A stretch of 63,731 nt of DNA from Glutamicibacter uratoxydans (GCF_006539925.1 NZ_BJNY01000020.1:1-63731), one strand, 5' to 3'; counted from the first letter of the stretch, positions 25,556 through 34,426 are shown. The notes: generated from the letters alone by a model not told the origin. Made by a program: numbers and translations.

Positions 25556-27175
25556 ATGCAGATGGAACTCGACGACCTCCGTTCCCGGGTGGAATACCTG
25601 CTGGCCGCCAACAGGGAATCCCAGGCGCTGGAATTGCTCAGGGACAACCTGTCCGAGCACCAGGGCAGCCCCGACTACTGGGCCCTGTACAGCGCCTGCC
25701 AGCTGAACACCCAGGACTACGCCGGTGCGATGTCCACCGCGCAGGCGGCCCTTGCCCTGGAACCCGAGCACCCTTCGGGGCTTGAGTTCCTTGCCATCTC
25801 GCTGAACTCCCTGAAGCGCCGCGCCGAGGCGCTGGATGCGATCATCAGGCTGGTCAACCTGCTGCCTGAGTATGCCCGCGGGCACTACTGGTATGCGATG
25901 ATCCTGGTCGGCTCCATCCAGAGCAAGGACGAGCGGGTGCTTGCCCGGCAGGCCGCCGAACATGCGCTGAAGCTGGAACCCGAGAATCCGCTGTTCTTCC
26001 AGGGCGCCGCCATCGCCGCCGAAATTGCCGGGGACAACAGGGCGGCGCTGAACTACCTGCATGAGGGCCTGAAAATTGCCCCGCATGACGAGGGCCTGCT
26101 GCGGGCCGCCGGATCCATCGACAACGCAGAACGGATCACCGGGGAAAAATCTAAAGTACTGCGCGGCCTGCTCTCCAGCAACCCGATGAACGAGTCCCTG
26201 CATGAGGACTTTGCTGAAGCTTTCGTAGAGAAACAGGGGATCTACGCCCAACGGTTCTGGCTCTTTCTTCCCGCCCTGGCGATAGTCCCGAGCCTTGCCG
26301 GCGCAAGGGGAATCTCGCAGTCGCTTATGGGGCTGGCAGTGGTTCTCCTGAGCACCGGGCTGTTTGCCCTGTGGAATGTGCGCTCCTTCAAGCGCGCGGC
26401 GCACTCACTGCCTGCCGGCTATCTCAAGGACATCGGCGGCAGGCACCGCCTGCTGCGTCCGGCCTGGTACCTCTACGGCGCGAGCCTGGTCCTGGGAATC
26501 CTCGGTGCCGGGCTTGGATGCTTCGGCATCGCTGACGTGCTGGGAGCCGTGCTGCTGCTGTGCGCTGTGGCGGCCGCCCAGGCCGCGGCGGTGTTGGTGT
26601 ATCGGGAAAAGGCGGGAGTTCCGCACGGCCAGAGGGATCCTGAGGCGGTGCGACGGCTTTGGCTGAAGCTCAGCGGAAGCTTTGCCGAAGGCTTCTGGAA
26701 GCGGCTGCTGTCCATGGTGGTGCTGCTGGTGTATTTTGCGCTGTGCGTTCCTGGGCAGAACAGGTTTGCCGCGGTGCCGCTGGGCGCTATCGCCATGGGA
26801 ATGTTTGTCGTTGTCGGCGGATTGACCTGGGCGCTGTTCAAGCTGGGGCTGAGCAATAATGCCTTCGCCTACGGAATGGCCATCAGCACGTCGGCAAGGC
26901 GCCGCGGGTCGGCCCTGCTGCGTGGAAATATCTCGGGGCTCTACTACATCGGCATCCACCTGCTGCTGGGCACCATAGCGGCCGGGCTGTCACTGAGCGT
27001 GATGATCGGGGGAGCATCCCTTTTTGAGAGTTCGAAGCCTGCCGAGCCTGCCGACCAGCTCAATGAGAAAGAGCTGAATGACCTGCGCAACAACCTGCGC
27101 ACCCATACTCCGGTGGCGCCGAGCTTCGAAGTGCCGGACTTCCCGACAATCCAGCCCGTGCCGCTGGACCAATAG
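25556..27175 (+). CDS. TPR-domain multi-span membrane protein
   Basis: The 539-residue protein has an N-terminal TPR domain over about residues 1-215 (repeats visible as ALYSACQLNTQDYAGAMSTA, GLEFLAISLNSLKRRAEALD, HALKLEPENPLFFQGAAIA, NYLHEGLKIAPHDEGLLRAA). Six to eight membrane segments follow from about residue 235, and the C-terminus is a short charged tail with Pro. It lies 10 bases after the AAA+ ATPase gene and shares its terminator. A membrane receptor or adaptor for the ATPase is a reasonable inference; no known family name applies with confidence. Confidence 0.85.
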   Translation: MQMELDDLRSRVEYLLAANRESQALELLRDNLSEHQGSPDYWALYSACQLNTQDYAGAMSTAQAALALEPEHPSGLEFLAISLNSLKRRAEALDAIIRLVNLLPEYARGHYWYAMILVGSIQSKDERVLARQAAEHALKLEPENPLFFQGAAIAAEIAGDNRAALNYLHEGLKIAPHDEGLLRAAGSIDNAERITGEKSKVLRGLLSSNPMNESLHEDFAEAFVEKQGIYAQRFWLFLPALAIVPSLAGARGISQSLMGLAVVLLSTGLFALWNVRSFKRAAHSLPAGYLKDIGGRHRLLRPAWYLYGASLVLGILGAGLGCFGIADVLGAVLLLCAVAAAQAAAVLVYREKAGVPHGQRDPEAVRRLWLKLSGSFAEGFWKRLLSMVVLLVYFALCVPGQNRFAAVPLGAIAMGMFVVVGGLTWALFKLGLSNNAFAYGMAISTSARRRGSALLRGNISGLYYIGIHLLLGTIAAGLSLSVMIGGASLFESSKPAEPADQLNEKELNDLRNNLRTHTPVAPSFEVPDFPTIQPVPLDQ

Positions 27176-27210
27176 GACGCGACGCCTCGATCGTATCGAG
27201 GCGCCGCGTC
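27176..27210. terminator. Bidirectional terminator between convergent genes
   Basis: GACGCGACGCCTCGAT (27176-27191) and ATCGAGGCGCCGCGTC (27195-27210) form a 16-bp stem with one mismatch and a three-base loop, directly after the TPR gene stop and eight bases before the end of the racemase gene on the other strand. Confidence 0.85.
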
Positions 27211-27217
27211 TTGGCTT

Positions 27218-27901
27218 CTAGCGGTTCAGCAGTTCTTCGACCCGGGCCATTGCGGCGGGGATCGGTTCAACGATCACGGCAGACGTGGTTTGCCTCAACC
27301 GCCGGGCGGTTTCGCTTAATGGCCCGCCAGCGATGATCACCGCCTGCGCGCCGGCCGCGACAGCAGCTTCCACGGCTTCACGCAGCTCGATTTCCTGGGC
27401 ATCGGGATTCGATGCAAGCTCCAGCGGAGCACTGCGGGTCAGGAAAACTCCGGTGAAATTTTCCCCGCAGCCATAGTGGTGCACCAGGCCGCGCAGTGAA
27501 TCCGCCAGCTCGTGGGTGGTGGTGGCCATGGCGAAGGGCCTGCCCCCGGCGCTTGCCTCAAGGATCGCCGCCTGCCCGATGCCCACCACGGGGATATCCA
27601 AGCTCGCTTCCAGCTCGTCGCGTCCGGGATCCCCGATGGCGGAGACGATGACCGCGTCCAGCGGACCTGCATCGACTCGTTGGGCTATGCACTGGATTAC
27701 CGCATCCGCCGATTGCGCCAATGCGTCCGGCTCGATGATCATGCTCGGTCCGTAGTCCACGGTGGCCGCTTCGACGGTGATGCCCGATCTGCCGGCGCTG
27801 TGCTGCGCCAGTTGCGTCATCATTTCGGTCGTAGCGCTATTCGTGTTGGGATTGACCAGCACCACGGTCAGCGTACGGGAGTCAGTGTCCATAGATTGCA
27901 T
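27218..27901 (-). CDS. Aspartate/glutamate/hydantoin racemase family protein
   Basis: The protein is 227 residues from ATG 27901, chosen because AGGAAG is six bases upstream. It has the two-cysteine-type racemase fold signature VVLVNPNTNSATTEMM at the N-terminus, DAVIVSAIGDPG in the first half and QAVIIAGGPLSE in the second. In classical members two Cys do the proton transfer; here the first site reads SAIGD and the second GGPLS, so the usual Cys pair is not evident and racemisation is uncertain (relatives include maleate isomerases and decarboxylases). It overlaps the end of the MFS gene by 20 bases. Confidence 0.82.
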   Translation of the reverse strand: MQSMDTDSRTLTVVLVNPNTNSATTEMMTQLAQHSAGRSGITVEAATVDYGPSMIIEPDALAQSADAVIQCIAQRVDAGPLDAVIVSAIGDPGRDELEASLDIPVVGIGQAAILEASAGGRPFAMATTTHELADSLRGLVHHYGCGENFTGVFLTRSAPLELASNPDAQEIELREAVEAAVAAGAQAVIIAGGPLSETARRLRQTTSAVIVEPIPAAMARVEELLNR

Positions 27902-29309
27902 TGTCATCTTCCTGCAGTGGTTTTCCAAAAGTTTCAGGGACAAAACGGATGCTGATCGCAAGGACCACGAATAGTCCTGCCATGACGGAGAACATCGCCG
28001 CGATGCCTCCGGCATCGAAAACAGCACCTGCAATGAGCGGGAACAGCCCGCCGGACAGGGAACCGGCGGCAAGGATAATCGACGTGCCGAAGCCGCGCAC
28101 GCGCGTTGGATACTGCTCCGGGGCGAACAGCCAGATGGTGGTATTCAGCACGATGATCGAGTAGTTGAAGACCACTCCGAAAATCAGCACGAAGATGATG
28201 TTGCTGCCCATGAAGGCGATGGCAAGGCCTGAACCGCAGCCCAAGACCGAAGCAAGAGTCAGCACGAGCTTGCGCGGGAAGCGGTTGGCCACGACCGAAG
28301 CGGTCAATGCGCCAAGCAGTGAGCCGGTCTGCATCAGCAGCGTGAACCACAGCGAGGTATTCACTGCGTAGCCAAGGGATACCAGAATCATCGGCATCAG
28401 GGTCAGCATTGAGATCTGGGCTGCATAGGACATGCCCACGGCGATAACCAGCATGATTGTGCGCGGCAGCAGCTTCTTGGTGAAGATCTGCTTCCAGGTT
28501 CCGCCGGCAGAACCTGTAGCAGCCTGGGTCTGTTCTGCACCGATAATGTACTGCTCATTGGCTGGGACCGCGCCTGCAAGCTTGCCGGTTGCCAGTCGAT
28601 TGAGCACTTCATTGCACTTGTCGATTTGTCCGGTGGCGGCCAGATAGCGTGGAGTTTCTGGGACGTAGCGGCGGAACCACATGACCAGCAGGGCTGGCAG
28701 GAACAGCAGGCCAAAGAGCCAGCGCCACTTGTCCGGGCCGTCGAAAAGGGTGAAGACGAGGATGCCGAACGCAGGTGCGAGCATATTGCCCAGCCCAGCG
28801 GCGGTGACGTTGATCAGCCCTACTGCCGTGCCTCGGTGCTTAGCCGAGAAGAACTCGGCCATCATAATTACTGCCACTGCGATTTCGCCGCCCAGCCCGA
28901 AGCCGACGATGAAGCGGCCCGCGGCCAGCACCGCGTAAGACGGAGCAAAGGCGCAGATCAGCGAGCCGACAGCGAAGATGATCAAATTGACGGTGAGCAT
29001 ATTGCGCCGGCCGAATCGGTCGACGATCAAGCCCGTGGCGATGCGGCCTAACGCCGTCGCAGTAAAGGTCATGGTGTTCAGGAAGCCGATGCCCGAGGCG
29101 TCCAGGCCCCATGACTCGCGCAGGACCGGGCCGGTGATGCCCACCGCGTTTTGCTCCAGGGCATCGAAGAAGACGCCGAGCAGGATCATGAAGACTACCT
29201 GCTTGTGTGCACCCGTAACGCCAATGCGCTCATAGGTGGATTCGATCTGTTCGGCCAGCGGACGCAGTCCGGTCTGTTTGGCCGCCGTCTCCGGGGATGG
29301 GGATGACAT
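27882..29309 (-). CDS. MFS transporter (metabolite:proton symporter type)
   Basis: The 475-residue transporter has twelve membrane segments and the sugar/aromatic acid porter motifs: GLIVDRFGRRNML after helix 2, GFGLGGEIAVAVIMMAEF in helices 4-5, RRYVPETPRYL in the central loop, and PEQYPTRVRGFGTS in helix 10-11 loop. ATG 29309 with AGGAAG seven bases upstream is the start; a much longer in-frame extension is ignored. The racemase-like gene overlaps its 3' end, so transporter and enzyme probably handle the same small organic acid or hydantoin-like compound. Confidence 0.9.
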   Translation of the reverse strand: MSSPSPETAAKQTGLRPLAEQIESTYERIGVTGAHKQVVFMILLGVFFDALEQNAVGITGPVLRESWGLDASGIGFLNTMTFTATALGRIATGLIVDRFGRRNMLTVNLIIFAVGSLICAFAPSYAVLAAGRFIVGFGLGGEIAVAVIMMAEFFSAKHRGTAVGLINVTAAGLGNMLAPAFGILVFTLFDGPDKWRWLFGLLFLPALLVMWFRRYVPETPRYLAATGQIDKCNEVLNRLATGKLAGAVPANEQYIIGAEQTQAATGSAGGTWKQIFTKKLLPRTIMLVIAVGMSYAAQISMLTLMPMILVSLGYAVNTSLWFTLLMQTGSLLGALTASVVANRFPRKLVLTLASVLGCGSGLAIAFMGSNIIFVLIFGVVFNYSIIVLNTTIWLFAPEQYPTRVRGFGTSIILAAGSLSGGLFPLIAGAVFDAGGIAAMFSVMAGLFVVLAISIRFVPETFGKPLQEDDNAIYGH

Positions 29310-29394
29310 GAGGGTGCTTCCTTCTCGAAGATGCGAGTAACCAATGGAGGAAAATTTCGTATCCCGGAAATAAACCTCCAAGATAATGTGAAAT

Positions 29395-29423
29395 AGGCTA
29401 CAAATCCCCTCTAGGGTTGTCAA
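29395..29423 (-). promoter_or_regulatory. Promoter of the MFS-racemase operon
   Basis: On the minus strand a perfect TTGACA (29418-29423), a 17-base spacer and TAGCCT (29395-29400) precede the MFS gene, leaving a leader of about 80 bases. Confidence 0.6.
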
Positions 29424-29558
29424 CGGGATCCCAAAGTGGCGAATTTTTGTAAAAGCGCAGGTCAAAGACTAGATATGTGTTGCTGAGACGCGATCTGGGC
29501 TTGGGCTTATATTGCATACCAAGCTTTGCTTGACTGGTGGCTGGTGATCTGAAATGCG

Positions 29559-29599
29559 CGATGGCCACCTGAAATGCCGTGCGCTCCAGGTGGCCATCG
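29559..29599 (-). terminator. Hairpin terminator after the amidohydrolase gene
   Basis: CGATGGCCACCTG (29559-29571) and CAGGTGGCCATCG (29587-29599) pair perfectly over 13 bp around a 15-base loop, 17 bases past the stop of the minus-strand amidohydrolase gene. Confidence 0.75.
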
Positions 29600-29616
29600 A
29601 GTATTGATTCGGTTGA

Positions 29617-30960
29617 TTACGCGAGATCGTTGCGCACTACTGCGCCCTGGGCGATCACCACCTTGACCTCGGTGAGCGCCTTCGAGGTCTCCAGCGGGTT
29701 GCGCTCCAGCACCACCACGTCGGCGACGCCGCGCACTGCCAGCCGGCCCACGCCGTGCTTGGCTACGCCCAGCAGCTTGGCTGGGGCTGTGGTGATCGAC
29801 TGCAATGCCTTCAGCTTGCTCAAGCCGGCCTCGGCCAGCGCGTTGGCCTCATCGCCGATTGGGGTGACATCGGTGCCGAAGGAGTCGGTGCCACCGATGA
29901 CAGTCACGCCCAGCTCGTTGGCTGCGCGGGCCGCCTCGGCCAGAATTGGCCCGTATTCCCTGCCGCGTTCTGCGAGAACCGGGTTGCTCGAATCCTTCAT
30001 GCCTGCGATGCCGAAGAGTGTCGGGGTGAAGTAGGTGCCCTGCTTTGCCATGCGCACCATGGTCTTCTCATCGAGGAATACGCCATGCTCAATGCTTCGA
30101 ACCCCTGCCGCTACTGCTCCGGCGATGCCCTTGGCGCTGTAGCTGTGGCACAGCACCCCGGCGCCCTTGGCTGCATGGACCACGGCGGAGAGCTGCTCCT
30201 GGTTGTAGACCAGCTCCAGCGGGTCCTGCTCCGGAATGCCGGCGCGCGGGTTGGCGCGGGTCTTGATGACGGTTGCTCCGCGGGCAATGTTCACGCGGGT
30301 CAGGTGCGCAAGGTCCTTCGGGTCGGTGAGCTGGTTGCGCTTGGCTGCCAGCGGCGCCAAATCAGGGTCTGCCAGAATCGAGTCGCCCTGATCAGGGGAG
30401 ACGAAGAGGCCTGCCGCATGCATGCGCGGGCTCAGGCCCGGAGCGTACTGCGGCACTCGGGCCAGGGCGATGTCCTGGTAGAAGCTGGAGGAACCGCTGC
30501 GCACGGTGGTGGCGCCGTGGCTGAGGATTAGCTTGGTGTCTTCGAAGGACTGGGCGTGGACGTGGGCATCGACCAGGCCTGGCAGCACGAACTTGCCATG
30601 GGCGTTGATTACGACGGCTTTCGAGCCGACCTCGCGCACAGCCTTGCGGGTCTCGTCCCGGGTTCCCATGGCCTTGACCTTGCCCTGGGCGAGCACCACG
30701 ACTGCGTCCTCAATGACGCGGCCGGTTTCCGGATCGATAATGCTGCCGCCATCGATGATGATTGGCTGCACCTGGCTGCTGGTTCCGGGCTTGGCCAGCG
30801 GCAGTGCTGAAGGGGTTGCTGCTGGCGGGGCCGCTACTGCCGAGGCTGGGAGGAAGCTGGCCATGCCAAGACCGGCCAGCGCCGCTGCTCCTGCCAGAAC
30901 ATGGCGGCGCTCAAGCTGCTTCGCGGGGGTGGGGCCTACAATGTGATCGTGTTCGCACAT
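29617..30960 (-). CDS. Exported amidohydrolase family protein
   Basis: The 447-residue protein starts with a Tat-like or Sec signal: basic LERRHVLAGAAALAG, a hydrophobic stretch, then ASAVAAPPA. The mature part is an imidazolonepropionase-like amidohydrolase. Metal ligands are visible in PGLVDAHVHAQ, a carboxylated-Lys candidate in GATVIKTRANP, His residues in LCHSYSAKG and SIEHGVF, and the catalytic Asp in IGGTDSFGTD. The family hydrolyses amide bonds of dipeptides, ureas or cyclic compounds; the substrate is unknown. It is monocistronic. Confidence 0.9.
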   Translation of the reverse strand: MCEHDHIVGPTPAKQLERRHVLAGAAALAGLGMASFLPASAVAAPPAATPSALPLAKPGTSSQVQPIIIDGGSIIDPETGRVIEDAVVVLAQGKVKAMGTRDETRKAVREVGSKAVVINAHGKFVLPGLVDAHVHAQSFEDTKLILSHGATTVRSGSSSFYQDIALARVPQYAPGLSPRMHAAGLFVSPDQGDSILADPDLAPLAAKRNQLTDPKDLAHLTRVNIARGATVIKTRANPRAGIPEQDPLELVYNQEQLSAVVHAAKGAGVLCHSYSAKGIAGAVAAGVRSIEHGVFLDEKTMVRMAKQGTYFTPTLFGIAGMKDSSNPVLAERGREYGPILAEAARAANELGVTVIGGTDSFGTDVTPIGDEANALAEAGLSKLKALQSITTAPAKLLGVAKHGVGRLAVRGVADVVVLERNPLETSKALTEVKVVIAQGAVVRNDLA

Positions 30961-31297
30961 GGGGGTTGCGCACCTTTCGATGATCGGATGATGTGCTCTA
31001 GGTTACCCGGTTCATCCCACAAAAGACACATATGGAATACCAAATATTTCAATGATTTTCATTGTTTTTTGCTGATACGCCTTTGGTTCAGGCGGTTTGG
31101 TTGATCAAATTGCGCTCGTGGGCTCCTGCTGGATACGTCGCGGAGACAGTGAGCTGGGCGCTGAACTGGGGACGGGGAGCCTTTCATCTTTTGGACCAGA
31201 TGGCTTGAATCTTGGCACATGGCCCCATGGGGTTTAACATGAATTGCTACCGAATTCCGAGAGCAGTAAAACCCCAAAAACACGAGGTGGAAATCAG
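30961..31297. other. Divergent intergenic region
   Basis: About 337 bases without an ORF. CCCCATGGGG at 31223-31232 is a short palindrome, and GGGGTTT (31229-31235) can pair with AAACCCC (31269-31275) just before the next gene's GAGGTGG. No clear promoter boxes were found. Confidence 0.35.
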
Positions 31298-31666
31298 ATG
31301 GCACAGATGAGTGAGGAACTCATTGAGCAGTGGGCCGATGCTACTGCAGAAATCTACAATGAGTCCCTGACCGGCATTAACCTGAGCCGCTTGCCCGACG
31401 CGGTGGAGCAGTACATTGATCTCTTTTCCCAGAGCGAAGATCTGACCTTCAACGCAGAGTCTTCGCCGACCGACTACTTTGAGCGCCATCCCTTCTCGGC
31501 TGTCACCGCAATTCTCAACAGCCCGGACGCGCTGGAAGTGCTGGACTCCGATGCACAGGATTCCTTGGATTCCATGGCGGACTTCACCGAGGCCTGGTAC
31601 AACTTCGACCGCGAACAGGAACCGGAACTGGGTATTTCGGAAGCTGACGAAGACGAAGACTGGTAA
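31298..31666 (+). CDS. Small acidic hypothetical protein
   Basis: A 122-residue soluble protein with no signal peptide, strongly acidic, ending DEDEDW. The N-terminal half is helical (MSEELIEQWADATAEIYNES, then RLPDAVEQYIDLF). ATG 31298 is supported by GAGGTGG eight bases upstream. No family is recognised. The SRPBCC gene begins about 115 bases downstream on the same strand. Confidence 0.75.
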   Translation: MAQMSEELIEQWADATAEIYNESLTGINLSRLPDAVEQYIDLFSQSEDLTFNAESSPTDYFERHPFSAVTAILNSPDALEVLDSDAQDSLDSMADFTEAWYNFDREQEPELGISEADEDEDW

Positions 31667-31781
31667 ACAGGGGTCGATTGGCTCCGCGGCCAGCGTGGAT
31701 TGGGTTCTGTCCCTGTCCGCGCTGGCAATTTGTTTAATCGGTCTCTTGGCAAGCCGATTCCGTAGTGAGACGATGCTCGGT

Positions 31782-32213
31782 ATGAGCCAATTCAGTGTTT
31801 TCGAAAGCACCGAGACCATCCATCTGCCGGTGCACCGCGTGTGGGAATTGCTGACCGATTGGAGTGCGGCCCCGCTGTGGATGCCGGGCGTTGAATCAAT
31901 GCGTGCCGACGACCCGCAGCTGCGGGCAGGTACGAGCCTGGTGTATCGAATTGGCGGACATGAACGCCGTTATGAAGTTCATGAGCTGATTGAAAACAAG
32001 CTGCTGGTGCTGCACACCTCGCAAAATCCCGATGGGTTGTCCTATCGCTACGACCTGCTGGACGATGCAGGGCAGTGCAACGTCGTGCTTCAGGTTTCGA
32101 TCATCAACCCTGATTTGAGTGTTGAGGAGTGCGAAGAGCTGGCCCAAGCAGTCAGTGCCGACGAGTCTGAGATTCTGGACAGGCTTAAAGCGTATGCGCA
32201 GCTGGCGCCCTAG
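31782..32213 (+). CDS. SRPBCC (START-like) family protein
   Basis: The 143-residue protein has the helix-grip pattern of polyketide cyclase/START-like proteins: ESTETIHLPVHRVWELLTDW, then a WMPGVESM loop, a GTSLVYRIGGHERRYEV strand pair and a long C-terminal helix (ESEILDRLKAYAQL). Such proteins bind hydrophobic ligands in a central cavity. ATG 31773 is an alternative start, and no strong Shine-Dalgarno precedes either. It shares a CTAG stop with the convergent deacetylase gene. Confidence 0.82.
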   Translation: MSQFSVFESTETIHLPVHRVWELLTDWSAAPLWMPGVESMRADDPQLRAGTSLVYRIGGHERRYEVHELIENKLLVLHTSQNPDGLSYRYDLLDDAGQCNVVLQVSIINPDLSVEECEELAQAVSADESEILDRLKAYAQLAP

Positions 32214-33043
32214 GAAGTAGGGGACTGGGCGCCGTCGCTCGGCTCTTGATCGGTGGATTGGCCGGAGGTGGAAGTGCCAGCAGGATGTGGGCCTTCCATA
32301 TAGGCCTTGCCTGCTTCAAAGTCGGCGTCATTGAACAGCTGCTGCACCGTGACCAGCTTGTAGCCGGCCTCGGTGAGCTTGGAAACAAGATCCGGCACGG
32401 CCTGAACCGAAGTTTCGTGGATGTCGTGCATGAGGATGATGGATCCCGGCTTGACCTCCTTCATAGCCGTCTCAACCGTCTTTTGCGCGTTGAGGTATTT
32501 CCAGTCCAGGGTGTCGACATCCCACAGCACAAGAGGGTAGGGGATCAGCCGGTCATAGACCACGCCGTGGCTGCCGTAGGGAGGGCGCAGCACGGTTGGC
32601 TTTTCCCCCGAGGCTTTTTCGATGGCCTGTTCGGTCCATTGGACTTCGTGCTCGATCTTTTCCTTGGTCAGCTTCGTGATGTCAGCGTGGTCCCACGTGT
32701 GGCTGCCCAGCTCGTGTCCCTCGGCAACCATGCGCTTAACAGCATCTGGGTATTTGGATACATTCTGTCCAACCATGAAGAATGTTGCCGGAGCATGCGC
32801 CTGGGCCAGCTCGTCGAGCAGCTTGTTGGTGAACTTGCCGGGCCCGTCGTCAAAGGTCAGCGCAACACATTTCTCCACCGTGCAGTCCGGGGCGCTCTGC
32901 GTGGTTTCGGCAGGTGCTGCGTCCCCTGCTGGGTCGGGAGTCGAAGACGAGCAGCCGGTTAATAGGGACAGGCCCACTGCGCAGGCGACGGCACCGGAAA
33001 GAATGGTGGACAAAGACCTCATTTCTCCACTTTCTCGCGACAT
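32210..33043 (-). CDS. Polysaccharide deacetylase lipoprotein (NodB domain)
   Basis: This 277-residue protein has a lipoprotein signal with lipobox LLTGC, and ATG 33022 (MRSLSTIL) is an equally good start. The NodB catalytic domain is complete: TFDDGPG with catalytic Asp near residue 63, HTWDH metal-binding His pair, RPPYG, LWDVDT and MHDIHE with the catalytic His. Members remove acetyl groups from peptidoglycan or other surface N-acetylglucosamine polymers outside the membrane. The C-terminal 35 residues are a disordered Ser/Thr/Gln tail. A paralogue lies at 42275-43102. Confidence 0.93.
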   Translation of the reverse strand: MSRESGEMRSLSTILSGAVACAVGLSLLTGCSSSTPDPAGDAAPAETTQSAPDCTVEKCVALTFDDGPGKFTNKLLDELAQAHAPATFFMVGQNVSKYPDAVKRMVAEGHELGSHTWDHADITKLTKEKIEHEVQWTEQAIEKASGEKPTVLRPPYGSHGVVYDRLIPYPLVLWDVDTLDWKYLNAQKTVETAMKEVKPGSIILMHDIHETSVQAVPDLVSKLTEAGYKLVTVQQLFNDADFEAGKAYMEGPHPAGTSTSGQSTDQEPSDGAQSPTS

Positions 33044-33088
33044 TCAACCGCAGATGGAATTCGCCACGCAGGAATTAGGTGTCATTCG

Positions 33089-33129
33089 GATAACGGATGG
33101 CGAATGCACAGCATGCACCATCCGTTATC
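33089..33129 (-). terminator. Hairpin overlapping the MFS stop codon
   Basis: GATAACGGATGG (33089-33100) and CCATCCGTTATC (33118-33129) form a perfect 12-bp stem around a 17-base loop. The right arm includes the last bases of the MFS gene, whose stop is at 33128-33130. Confidence 0.75.
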
Positions 33130-34426
33130 ACGTGCTGGCTGAATCAATTTGGACCGGGCTATCCAGCGGATTGGCCAGCTCATCCTTGGCGAACTTGCCT
33201 GCCCACCATGCCAACAGCCCGAAGACCGGGGAGACGACGCCGGCGATGACAAAAATCGCCTGCAGGCTCATCACCTGGCTCAGCGGCCCGGCTACCGCCA
33301 TGGAAACCGGCATCAAAGCCAGGGAGACGAAGAAATCCAGGCTTGAGATGCGGCCCAACAGATGTTTGGGAACCCGCCGCTGGAGCAGCGTGCCCCAAAT
33401 GACCATGCCCACAGCGTCGGTGATGCCGAAAGCCAGCAGGATTGCGAAGAGCATCCATGCGGCATCCACATAGCCGACCAGCGCCAAAGGCAGCGTGCCG
33501 AAGCACCAGCAGGCGGTCATCAGGCTCAGGTAGCGCCGCGGAAACTTCGAAGATGCGATCAGCAGTGAACCGATGGCCGAGCCGGCGCCGAAGAATGCCA
33601 GCGCATAGCCAAACAGCTTGGCATCCCCGTGCAGCTGGTCGCTGACGATGAATGGCAGCAGCACCTCGAAGGGGCCGATGAAGGTGAAGACCGAGATGAT
33701 GGAGAAGAGCAGCGTCCAACGCAGCCAGCTGGTGCGCATGGTGTATCCGATTCCTTCGCGCAGCTGGCGAACCACGCTCGGGCGGGCTTCGCCGCCTTCG
33801 GGCGCAGGAGCGTCGTACTCCTTGCTGGGGCGGATGAAGCGAAGAATGGCCAGCGCGGCCAAGTGGCAGGCGGCGATCGCGGTAATCGCGTGGGCGGGGG
33901 AAAGTGCCGCCACGACGAATCCGGCAAGCATCGGCCCCAGCGCGGTCTGCACTACCGGGCGGACCGTTCCCTCCATGCCATTGGCCGCCAGCAGCTGGTC
34001 GGCAGGAAGCATTCTGGGCAGCAACGCCGAGTAGGCGGGGTAGAAGAACGCTCCGCCGGCCCCTGCGAGGAAACCGGTGATCATCAGATGCCAAAGCTGC
34101 AGGGAGCCGGTGAGGGCCAAGGCTGCCGTCGTTGTCATGGCGATGAAGAACAGCGTCTCGACCAGAATGACGATCTTCCGGCTGGAATAGCGGTCTGCCA
34201 GGATGCCGCCGAGCAGCACGAACGCCAGCAGGCCGATGCTGTTGGCGGTGGCGACGACTGAAAGATCCATCGGACCGCCGCCGAGCCTGCGCACCTGGTA
34301 CACCATGGCAACGGCCCACATGCCTGAAGCAAAGGTGGAGGTGATCATAGCGCTGACCAGCAGCGCGTAGTCGCGGTGTGCGAAAGGCTGGATAAGCCTG
34401 GTGACCGAAGAAGGCAGAACGCTCAC
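33128..34426 (-). CDS. MFS exporter (EntS-like group)
   Basis: The protein is 432 residues from GTG 34426, with GGGGG five bases upstream; a promoter whose start point falls near 34463 argues against the more distal ATG 34474. It has ten to twelve membrane helices with the MFS loop GGILADRYSSRKIV after helix 2, GAGGAFFYPAYSALLPRML in helices 4-5 and a typical VPKHLLGRISSLDFF segment in the second half. This subgroup includes the enterobactin exporter EntS and macrolide exporters. Substrate is unknown. Confidence 0.9.
   Translation of the reverse strand: MSVLPSSVTRLIQPFAHRDYALLVSAMITSTFASGMWAVAMVYQVRRLGGGPMDLSVVATANSIGLLAFVLLGGILADRYSSRKIVILVETLFFIAMTTTAALALTGSLQLWHLMITGFLAGAGGAFFYPAYSALLPRMLPADQLLAANGMEGTVRPVVQTALGPMLAGFVVAALSPAHAITAIAACHLAALAILRFIRPSKEYDAPAPEGGEARPSVVRQLREGIGYTMRTSWLRWTLLFSIISVFTFIGPFEVLLPFIVSDQLHGDAKLFGYALAFFGAGSAIGSLLIASSKFPRRYLSLMTACWCFGTLPLALVGYVDAAWMLFAILLAFGITDAVGMVIWGTLLQRRVPKHLLGRISSLDFFVSLALMPVSMAVAGPLSQVMSLQAIFVIAGVVSPVFGLLAWWAGKFAKDELANPLDSPVQIDSAST

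Noticed and set aside
27902-28072. N-terminal extension of the racemase-family protein
   Set aside because: It lies fully inside the MFS gene in another frame; ATG 27901 has a good ribosome-binding site.
31479-31781. N-terminal extension of the SRPBCC protein
   Set aside because: It overlaps the acidic protein gene in another frame, is Arg/Pro/Thr-rich, and the conserved fold starts at about 31782.
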